Part shown: positions 36,401-48,400 of the stretch, in pieces
How positions within the stretch are numbered: position 1 is the first letter of the stretch
Layout of the letters: each line of letters starts with the position of its first letter
NCBI GenBank assembly: GCA_941918925.1
Contig: OW799236.1
Location: forward strand, 85,276,213 to 85,340,212
Source: Phyto melanocephala
Taxonomy: Eukaryota; Arthropoda; Insecta; Diptera; Rhinophoridae
Length of the DNA stretch: 64,000 nt
Direction of reading: 5' to 3'
Notes under the pieces: generated by a model
Told to the model about the DNA's origin: nothing
Databases searched by the model: none
What the model saw: only the letters and a program-made list of their open reading frames with translations
Translations under genes and position numbers: made by a program

Positions 36401-39400
36401 AGAAAAATATAAATATGTATTGGCAGTTTCAAGGCGAATTCATACAGGTGAAATTATCAGCCCAGCTGATGGGGAAACTTTTTGTCAAAATTGGCTTAAT
36501 TTGCCTTGATTTCATTTATTAATGCAGGGATAGGAAATGTGATTTTGGTTTCGGTATTAAACAATTAACTTGAGTGTACTTTTTAGATAATAAATGTGCT
36601 TAATTTATGTATATTTGTTGCTTTTGCGTCAATTATAATGTGTTTAAAAAATTTATATCCTGTTTTTAATCCAATTTTATTATATTTAATATGTAAAAAC
36701 AACTTTTCCATCCCTGATATACGAATTTGCCTTGACATAAAACATCCCATAAAAAGTTGCTTTGTTGTATAAATTTGCCGTTGCATATACCTTATGGATA
36801 TGCCTTGGGCAGTTTTGTGCTTTGTACAAAAACAAAATGCCTGTTGTTTTTATATTTTTGGTTTTGTTGTAGGGACGAGTTTACCTGGGGCGAATTACGG
36901 CATTCGATATCAAAAGAAATTTTACTCGAACGATCGAGTTTGCTGTGCTTTAGGTATAGAGATTCTAATAAGAATTTTCAAATTTCGATCACGTTCGAAT
37001 GCCGTAATTCGGCCCCTGAATGTCTTGTACCATGATTTCATAATATTTTTAAAATATAAAATAAGCATATTAGTGTTAAATAAAAAATAATTTATATTAT
37101 TATACTTACGGAGAGCCCATGACAATTTTGGATCAGTACCAACAACTGTACAGACAATAGTTAATTTTTCACCCTCGACAACGCCACTATTTGAAGGCAC
37201 TCTAACAACAATATTAGCTAAAAATAAAATAAATTAATAATTTTTTTTAAAGATAAGATATAAGAATAAGAAATGAAAATTTAAAAAAATTATATTTAGT
37301 ACCAGGCAGAGTTGTAAACGAATCATTCATTTTTGAATTAATTCGCGAATCATTCATGCACTGAATTGGTAAAATTTTGAATTAATTATTTTCGTCAAAA
37401 AATGAATTGAATGAAATTTGAATCAATTCATTTGAATTTATCATACATGAATTGCAATTTATTTTTAATTCAAATGAATTGGTAAAATGAAATGAATTAA
37501 TTCAAAATGTAGCTAATTCGTATTGAATTGAATTCAAAAATGAATGATTCGTTTACAACTCTGGTACCAGGGTACACTTATACCAGGTGGCGGTGCCAGC
37601 CCAGCTGACTATTTTTTTGTGTTCTGGCGTATGTCAAACTATATATTTAAAAAAATGATTTCAACTCCGGAAATTGTCAAACTCCATACATAAGAAAAGA
37701 GAGCCAAAAATTACTCTCCTTTACGCTATCACCTTATGTAATTACACCCATGGTGTAATATAAGTGTACCCTGATTACACCATGTTTAGTATGTACAACA
37801 TTTAATTGAAAATAAACTCACCAACTACTTTAATATCTTTCTTTTGATTATTGGCCACACACGAATAGAGGCCATCATCATTTACGTCTGTTTTATCAAT
37901 GATAAACTTTCTTTCGGCTGCTATAATGCGAAAGCGCCCTTCAAGTTCTTTAACTTTTCTTACATCTGTACCATTCTTTTCCCTGTAAAAAAAAAAAGAA
38001 GGGAAAAATTGAGAACAAATTGGTAAAAGATTTGAAAGAAATAATTTAGGCTGCAAATGCAAATATTTTTAATACATCGGTAAGATGTTTAATAGGCTTT
38101 TTTGACACATCACGCATGACTCATATCAAACTGCTTTGTCATTTTTGTTCAGTTCATTTTGTTCAGTCATCATTAAAAGACTCGCACCACAACAGAGTCT
38201 CCAAATTGAGTGCGGCATTTGTATTTTAAATATGAATGTATAGAAGAGTAAAAACTATTTGAAATACGGTTTAAACCAGGGGCCGAATTACAGCATTCGA
38301 TCACGATCGAAATTTTACTCGAACGATCGAGTTCGCTGTGCTTTAGGTATAGAGATTCTAATAAGAATTTTCAAATTTCGATCACGTTCGAATGCCGTAA
38401 TTCGGCCCCAGGGTACACTCATGGTGTAATTACATAATAATTACTTCATACATAAAAAAAGAGAGCCGAAAATCGCTATTCTTTACGCTATCAACTAATG
38501 TAATTACACCATGGTTTAAACCTCATCTCATGCTTGGGAACCACTGAACTACATTTTGAAACTAATTTAACATTGATTTGATAGCCGGCCAAATATCTAA
38601 TTCATAACTAAGATCTACGACCATTCAAGTGATGCTCTGAAATAATCGAAATGCATTTTGACAAGCAGAAAACCATTCAAAGCCAACACGTCTAACGAGC
38701 AATTTTAATCAAAATTTTGTCCGTTTTGTTTTTATTGCAAAATTTTTTATGAAAAATCCATCAAATTTACAAACAATAGAATTTTAAAACATAATTTTTA
38801 TCATTTTTTTTATTTACAACAAAAAAAAAACACAATTTACAAAATACATTTAACTCCTGGATTTACGGCGACGGCGACTACCCACACGACGTCGACTTTT
38901 ACGACCACGAGATTTACGTCTTCGAGCAGCACGATCTTGCGTCTCTTTGAAAATCTTCTCCACATTATCGTTTTCATTATCTTTATCCATTTCCCCTAAT
39001 TCCACAGGGGCTGCAAAATATTTTCGATTTAGTCGTTGTATATAGCCGAATTGAACGCCGCCGTCTAAAGTTTGTTTTACCGAATCTTTAACTTTTTCAA
39101 TTTTGACCTTAAAAAAAAAAGACAAATAACATTAAATTTTTTTATTAAAAAAAAAGAAACCCGTTTCTTACTTACCCCTACAGCATCGGCAATTGTCTTT
39201 GAAATCTCCGTAATTGTTGCAGGCTCTTCCAAACTTTGAAGGGTTTGCAAAACCAACTGACCGTTTTGATTATTCATTTTTGTTTTGCACTAATAATTTT
39301 ATTTCAATTTCAAATTTGAAAATATAAAAAAAAATTATTAAAAAATATATGTTAAGCAGAATACAAAAGTTTTAATCAACTGAAAAAACTTGGTATTTTT

Positions 39401-42400
39401 TTAATGAAATTCACTGAAAAGCTTTATTGATTGGAAAAAAAATTTGGTTTTATAAAAAACACAAGTTGTTTTTGAAAAGGTACGAATCAAGGTGTGTTAT
39501 TTTAAGGTGGTGTTTTAGAGGTCAGCGGATTGTTATTTAGAGACTCCACATACGTTTATCCATATACATATAAGAAGTAGGAGCGATATATTCTTCACTA
39601 AAGTGAAGATATGCAACTATCGGGTGTCTTATCAAGAGCGCCGGATGCAAATTTCCCATCATTATACCCTTCACCTGTGGTGCACAAGGGTATATATAGC
39701 TTTGTCATTCCGTTTGTAATTTCTACAATTTTCATTTCCGACCCCATAAAGTATATATTTTCTGAAAGCTTATGAATAGAGGAGTCGATTAAGCCCTGAC
39801 CGTCTGTCTGCCCGTCTGTCCGTGTGTTGGTTGAAATCAACTTTTAGAAGCAACTATATGTTCCTCAGATCTGTATATGGTAGCAATCTCTTGGAAATAT
39901 CCAGGAATGAATCGCTATTGAAATTCAGCACAATCGCCCCATAACTTTCTGAGATATGAGCAAAAAACCACGACTACCTCGTTTTTTTTCACAATTACAA
40001 CAACAACATACATACATAGATACATGTAAAAAACATACCAAACAAAAAAAATTACAAAAAATAAACTTAAAAAAAAAATTAAAAAAAAATTAAAAAAAAA
40101 AATTTAAAAAAATTTTTTAAAAAAAATATAAAAAAAATAATAATATTTAAATAATATATTAAATAAAATAAAATAAAATTTTTTTGGCTCAGCTGGGATT
40201 CGATGCCACATTTATTCTAACGTGTACGTATGCACGTATTTTATATGGGATGAATGGTGATACAAACAATTGTTATTGCATGACTACACGTTGTGAAGGG
40301 TATATAAGATTCGGCACGGCCGAATATAGCACTGTTACTTGTTTTTAATAGGGGTTGTATGGTGATTTTTTTTGCAGTTTTCACGTATAGACAACGCGAT
40401 TGAATAATATGAAGAAGTATTCAAACGAGCAGCGTTTAAATTTTATACCCTTCACACAGTGAAAAAGGGTATATATAGGTTTGTCATTCCGTGTGAAATT
40501 TCTACAATTTTCATTTCCGACCCCATAAAGTATATATTTTCTGAAAGCTTATGAATAGGGGAGTCAATTAAGCCCTGTCAGTCTGTCCGTCTGTCCGTGT
40601 GTATGTTGAAATCAACTTTTTGAAGCCCCCCGACATAGGTTGGACCCCGGTAAGGTATTAAAATATCAGAAATATTCGGGAGTAGATCGGTATTAAAAAT
40701 CAGAAACATCAGTGCATAAACAACTGAGATATGAGCAAAAACCCACGACCACCTCGATTTTTTTTTTCACAAAAACAACATTACAACAACAACATACATA
40801 CATACAAACGTGTATACTGGTTAGGGAAAACGTGGCATCGAATCCCAGCTGAACCAAAAAAAATTTATTTTTTTTATTTTTTATTTTTTATTTAATATAT
40901 TATATATATTTTTATTATTATTTTTTTTTATTTATTTTTTTTGTTTTATATATATTATATATATAATAATTTTTTTTTTAATTTTTTTTTTAAATTTTTT
41001 TTTTAATTTTTTTTATTTTTTCTTTTTAACATACATACGTGAATTTATAATTTTACAATGGGATGTTTTTATATATGTATGTTTTTATGTATGTACGTAT
41101 TTCATATGGGATGAATGGTGACACAAACTACTGTTATTGCATGACATCACGTTGTGAAGGGTATATAAGATTCGGCACGGCCGAATATAGTGCTCTTACT
41201 TGTTTTTATATCGTATAACGCTACGATGAGGTCATGTATGTAAATACATGATGGTGAATGATATTTTTATACCCTTCACCTGTGCACACAAGGGTATATA
41301 TAAGTAGCTTTGTCATTCCGTTTCTAATTTCTACAATTTTTATTTCCGACCCCACAAAGTATATATTTTCTGAAAGCTTATGAATAGAGGAGTCGCTTAA
41401 GCTAGGCCGTCCGTCCGTGTGTTGGTTGAAATCAACTTTTAGAAGAAACCATATGTTCCTCAGATCTGTGTATGGTATCAATCTTTTGGAAATATCCGGG
41501 AATGAATCGCTATTGAAATTCAGCACAATCGCCCCATAACTTTCTGAGATATGAGCAAATAAACAAGACTGCCTCTGTTTTTACCATATTTTTACCACCC
41601 ACCAAAATTAAAATTTTTCAGCCATAGAATAATTCATAGGTACCTTTGCTACTATTTGTAGCTATAATATGCCTCTTGAGATATTCGTGAAAAATTTTGG
41701 ATAAAGCCTGCAAAATTTATGCAAACTTTTTTTTTTTAAATATATATTCCAAAAATTTACATTTAAAATCAAATTTTTTCAGCTTTTTGACAACCGAGAG
41801 AGTCAATATTGATATCATCTGAAACGACTTGACTAGCACAATATAAGCACTATAAAAAAGTAAAATTCATGATGGCTGCCACTACAAAATGGCGGACAGT
41901 AAATTTATAGTATATGGGTCAAATCTGGTATTTTAAAATATAACTTCTAGAACCCCCTTAATATTGGTATGAAATCAAAGTAGAATACAGTAAATTATTA
42001 AAAAATGTAAAATCAAAGATGACGTCTAAAACAAAATGGCGGATCAAATTTTTTTAACCCCATCAATATGGGTATCAAATGAAAGGGCTTGACTGAGTAT
42101 TAGAATACAGTTAACTACGTAAAATTTCAAAATCAAAAATGACGTTGGAAATAATAAAGAAAAATGGCGTATAACATGAAATATAGGTTAAGCTACGATG
42201 TAAGATTATACGTATGTATGTACATGATGGTGATGGGTATTATCAGATTCGGCACGGCCGAATATAGCACTCTTCCTTGTTTAATTTGACACGGCCGATT
42301 ATAGCAGTCTTAGTTGTTTTTGCTCAGGCCTGCACAAAGCATCTTGTTTTGTTGCCTTGTTTCTGTTTTTCTAATCTTTTTGTTGTTTTATTAAAGTTTT

Positions 42401-45400
42401 TTTCTTATAAGAAGTCTATTGTTGCATGTCCCAAAATGATCTACATATATGACTGTGTAAATGGTGAAGGTGTTGTGGAGTCGTGCTGAGCATTTTGTAA
42501 TTTGGCCTGTAGGTGGCGCTTTATGAACGTCCATGTGATGCTGACCTTTCTTTGATGCTAGAAATGAGCGCTGTAAGGTCAAGAGGCATCAACTCTTAAT
42601 TAATAAATTAAAAATCGACAACTGTAATAAAAAATTTTTGGCTCTGCCGGTACTTTATCTCTATCTATAAAAAAAAGTGTACAATTTGATGTCACCACCA
42701 TTTTTTATTGTCGCTAGAAAAGTTACCAAACCATGTAACGTAATGGCATATATAATCAATTATATTCAGTCTTTCTAATTGAAATTGGAAAGGGGGAGCA
42801 GGGTGAGTGCTAACCTCATAAAAAATTAATAAAATGCGAAAAATTTTTGGAGCCAGCCGAGCGGTCCGTGTTCTGCTAGTAATGCTATAAAATTCTTAAC
42901 GATACTGAAAGCTGGAAAGTAAAACAATACAAATCTACTAAATAAACTATAAATCTGTCTATAATTGCTCAATCGTTGCTGTGGTTTGTTGATTCATGTC
43001 AAGTCATCATGTACATTCATACTAATTGGGTGATCATGTAAAAGCGACGTACAGTGAATAAACGAAAAACTTCACACGTGGTTATATGTCAGCCGCTAAT
43101 TGGGCGAAATAGCTGATTCTCAATAGCAAAATTCTCGAAAGCATTTCTGATAATCTGATACTACATACGAGTCGGTGAGATATGTGGATGCTTCAAAAAG
43201 TTGATTTCAACGTTTACACGGACGGACAGGCATATCTAAATCGACTTTTCCATCTATAACGAATCAGTATATACATAAAAACTTTGGATAATTTTGTAGT
43301 ATATATTCTCAAATATATGCCCGCAATATTGGCAGTGCCACATTATCACACAAAAACTATACCACAACATGTTTTGAGTATTTTTCAATAATATGTCTGC
43401 GTAAATGTATCTACTAGCAATAAAAAATGTTGACTTCTATAGTTTAGTTCCTCGTCTTAAACAACCTCAAGTCGTGTGTGTGTGTGAACGAAACAAAACT
43501 AATTTTGATTTTTTAATTCAAGTATGTAAAGGGTGATTTTTTATGAATTGTTTTTCGGCCTGGCAGCACTGGTTGGTAATTATGTCCAAACTACATCTGT
43601 GAAAGTGAAAAGTGTTCAGTATACTCTGCCATTACATCATAAAGAAACTCACAAACGAGCAACGACTGCAAATCGTTGAAATTTATTATCAAAATTCGTG
43701 CTCTGTGAGAAATGTTCATCGTCATGTCATATCGAAAAATTTTGTTCAGCGATAAGGCTCATTTCTGGCTAAATGGATACGTAAACAAGCAAAACCGTCG
43801 CATCTGGGATGAAGAACAGCCACATGCCGTACAAGAGTTACCGATGATTGGCGAAAAAACGACAGTTTGGTGTGGTTTATGGGCTGGTGGCATCATCGGT
43901 TAATTTTTCTTCAAAGACGACCGTGGAAAAAACGTTAACCCAATTGGCTGAGTTAGACTTGGCTCGTGAAACAATTGACAAATTGAATTTGGTGAACTGT
44001 TTACCTCTTGAAATGGCCCTGTGAGTTGGCCGCCAAGATCATGCGATTTGACTTCTCTTGACTATTTCTTGTGGGGCTATGTGAAGTAGTTGGTCTATGT
44101 GGACAAGCTAAACACGATTGAAGCCTTAGAGTATAACATAACACGCGCTATTCATGGAATACAGGCTGAAATGCTCGAAAAAGTGGTGTAAAATTGGACC
44201 TTATGAATGAACCATTTGAAGTGGAGCCGCGAGCAACATTTACATGAAATTATTTTTAAAAAGTAAACGACAAAGACCAATTTATCGATTCCAATAAAAA
44301 TTTTGAATATATGATGCAAATTTGAATGTTTTATTAGATTAAAAAAAAACTACGCTTAAAAAATCACGTGTCTTGCGTCATCGCATTTTATACCTCAGAC
44401 GCTTTCTGAGTTTTAAGTTACCCACGCTTTTTGCGCATTAAATAACACGAGTTGAAAGATGGCTCTCAATATGAAAATGTCATCGATAAGAATGCAAGTT
44501 TTGTTTTTTGCAAAAATATAAGCAAATAAGTACACAATACAAGCATATTAATCGATAAAATTAAAAATAAAATATTATTTGTCATCGCCGCTCATGACGC
44601 TTAAAAAAGGAGAAAGTAAACCTACTTACTGCGTTATATGCGTCAGAGCATTCTACGCTTTTTTCCCCGTAACTTGAAACGTTTAACCATATTGATTCAA
44701 GTTTTTTGAGAGATTCTTACGAAGCGAAAAAGCGTAGAATGTGTGGTATGGACTTTCAGTTTTAAAAAGTAAACCTACGAGAAAGGCCAACAGTGTCTGG
44801 TATACGCAAATTTATTGCTAAAGTTCATGAAACTGGTTGATGTCCTAAGACGTGGACGTGCTTGTACAGTGCGTACGCCCGAAAATATCGAGGCTGTGGC
44901 TGAGAGTGTACGTGAGAGTCCATCAGCATCAAGTCGTCATCGTTTTCAAGAATTGTACATTTCACGCACCAGTTATACTTATACTTCACAGCAAAAAAAA
45001 ATTGTTTTTGGCAAAATTTCAAACCGTTTTTGTTTTATTGCAACTTTAAATTTAAACTTTTAAATTACCCATCCTAAACAAGCTCTTACCTCGCCTAAAT
45101 AAACCATAAATGACACAAACGATTTAATAAAACAGCAATACACGGCATGTTTTCTACACCTGACTTGGAAAATTGGTATCCATATATGATTGTTTATGTC
45201 TGTCAAAATTGTTATTTAACACTCAACTGCCGCAGACTGTTTTCTGTTATCAGAGCTTTCTGCCAACAGATGATGTCAGGTGGCTTGGCAGAACAAATTA
45301 GAGCACGGTCTAATTTAAATGTTGTCAGATGACTTATCACACGTGCTTAACAGAAGTAATACAAGCACGCGACATGTACGTCTTTAGCAGCAAGGAATTT

Positions 45401-48400
45401 TACAAGTCAGATGTAAAAAACATATCGTGTATTAGCTGCTTAAGCAATGTATAATTTAAAGTTTGTGCAAGCCAGTTGTGTTGTCTGTGGGACTGTCTCT
45501 TTGTTTGGGTAACCGCTAACCCAGCGAAAAATTTTAATTGAGGAGATTTGTTTCGACAATATCTATTGGAAATTATAAACTAATTAAGTTTTTAATTTTA
45601 GTTTGTTTTTTTTTAGGTGCATTACCGCACAAACTAAAAAGAACATTTTAACTTTCAATGTAATTTTTTGTTTACCGATTTCTATACGTCCGATTTATGC
45701 AAAACTTTGCACAGATATTGAATTTCTATGATAACAAAAATTTTAAAATTACAAAAGTAGGTGATGCCACGCCCATACAAAGTAGATGCTTGATATCTCA
45801 ATATAACAATAAAAGATACAGTGAAGTGAGAAAGAGGATACTTAATTTATACATAGTCCACTTATAACTATTTTTTTTTTTAATATTTGGTGGGTGAACA
45901 ATAGTAAGGTAAACTTTTTTTATTGTAATGACAGCCGTGTCAGCTGTTAATGCCAGGTTTACAAATTAAAATAAGAAAATGTTGCCTTATTTCAGTTTAT
46001 TTAACAAATGTGCCTAAAGTGTTGATCTTCCTGTGTTTAAGTTAGTTTTGCTGAATTTAATAGGCAAACCCTTTATAAACACTAGATGAAATAAAAGATT
46101 TATTTAGGCAGTCTATAATGGGTTACTTCTATTGATTTTTTTTTCAAAATAAAGATGGTAACACTATATGTATGCATGTAGTAGGGTGATCGATTATTTG
46201 ACATTTTTAAGAAATCGGTTTTCAAATAATTTAAAATTTTGAATTGAAAAAAACCGGTTGCTTTTTTGAAAATTTATAAAAAACCTGTTGACCGGTCGAA
46301 TACATCAAATATATAATTCTTTCTTAAACCCATGACAGAAATACATACATATATAGGTATAAACTAGTTTGTTCTATGGTTTAATTACATTTTAAGTTGA
46401 CACAAATTCAATGGTGTTGTTAAAAAATGCCGTTGTTTAAAATAAAGATGTTAAAGGACAGACACTTTTTCCTAAAAGTGAACGAAAAGTTAAGTTTATG
46501 CTTCAATTATTTTTAACTTTTAAGGTAAGATTTATAAATTTAAAAATGCCATTGTTTCTCCACATGTAACAAAATATGGCAACTAAATTGTGATTTATAT
46601 TTTTATCTTTTCTGCTTCGATATTTTAAATTTTTTAGTTTTCGTTTTAATTTTCTAATATTTGTGACACAAAACATTAAATGAATTATCAAAAATGTTAT
46701 TTCGTTTTGTAAAATTTTTAAAGAAATAAATTAATTTGTTAAAAGTAATCGGTTTTGCTCTGGTATTGCCATTTAAAAAAAAATCTTTCGTTACAAGGAG
46801 GTTGTAATAACGAAAAATATTAAAAAGTCACTTCATTGCTCACGGTAGTCAAAGTTACCTTTTACTAACATTAACTTTGTAGGCAAGTTGTAATAATGAC
46901 CCTTTGTGCGCCAAACTATTTTACTTAGTATACAAGTCATATGTTATCAGAGATGTTAGTCAAGCTATAGGAAGTCTTTAGTACAAGTCGCTAGATTTCG
47001 TAAAGCAAAATATTATGAAATTCGAAAATGAGATCAAAAAGTATTGCAAAGTACAATGATTTCTTAAAAAACTTAACTGAACAGCTGATTACACTGCTCA
47101 GCAGCAAAATCCTCCATTAAATAAAACTATGTGGACTATATGGATTTTGATGCGCTGAACTCCGCTTTTTTCCATCAGATCGGGATTTTTTTCTATGGGC
47201 GTGGCAAATTTTTCCCCCTAAATTAGTCAGGTACGGAGACATATTTCATCCTAACTCGAGAACCAGTCATCCGATTTTCAAAAATAAAACATAGATAGAA
47301 GTAAATAGTTGCCATTCATTGTTGCTGCAAGGCGCTTTGGTGCGCCCACTCTGACGTTGTTTGCTGCATTACACATATTGGGTCAATATTGGGTACCTGC
47401 AGTAAACTGACAATAAAATCTACATTTTTCAACACGATACGAGATAGAGAAAAATTCTATTCAACTAAAATAAATACAAATTTGTTACACATCTTCTGGT
47501 GTTTTATTTTTTTTAAAATCGGATGACTGGTTCTCGAGTTAGGATGAAATATGTTTCCGTACCTGACTAATTAAGGGGAAAAAATTTACCACGCCCATAA
47601 AAAAAATCCCGATCTGATGGAAAAAAACCGATAACGGATTTGAGTTCATCGCATTAAAATCCATATAGTCCACATAGTTTTAATTAACGGGAAGACAGAA
47701 AATGATTTTTTGTAGAGCAGTGTTATCGCAGCAAAATAAAAGCGCAACAACGTATATATAAAATACCTGCCCTGCATTTAGAACAAAAAATATTTAAGAA
47801 TAATTATTTTTCTTATTTTACATTTGTTTTTGAAACAACAAATACATTTTTTACAATATTATGGAAGAGTATTTAATACGTTTTCTGATTTTTGCTAATA
47901 AATATTCTATGGTACATTTGGTTACAAAGATAAATTAACATAAAACTAAAAAATAAAAAAACCGGCTTCTGTAAAAAAACCGGTGTGTTAGACATTCGAA
48001 AAATTAACATTCGGAAAAAACCGCCAGCTGAAAGAGTAAAAAACCGGTGTATTCGACATTCGAAAAATTAACATTTGGAAAAAACCTCCAGCTGAAAGAG
48101 TTAAAAACCGGGTTTTCCATCGGTTGTAAAACCGAGTCGATCACCCTAGTATGTATATAAAATTGTACTTACCATGTTAAATCAGTTACATTGGGATCTG
48201 TGATATCACAGCTTAGTACTAACGGACCACGAATTTCAAAGACTTTTAGCTGACGTTCTACATTATCATAATTTGGCACCAGAAAATCTGCCCCTGTAAA
48301 CAACAAAAGAAAACACACAAAAAAAGATATAAAAAAAACAAAATTAATATCGTTAGCAAACTGTTTATATAAATTTAAACTAAATTTTAGAGCAACACTT

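Larger units (their letters stand above)
46184..48146. mobile_element. Tc1/mariner-like element with internal foldback and tandem repeats
   Basis: Ends gggtgatcgattatttgaca and, inverted, gggtgatcgactcggtttta, next to TA at both sides (46182-46183, 48147-48148). No transposase recognised. The interior hosts the arm of another MITE (46779-46903), the foldback 47091-47723 and tandem units 47962-48112. It ends 27 bp before the Bsg exon at 48173. Confidence 0.72.
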
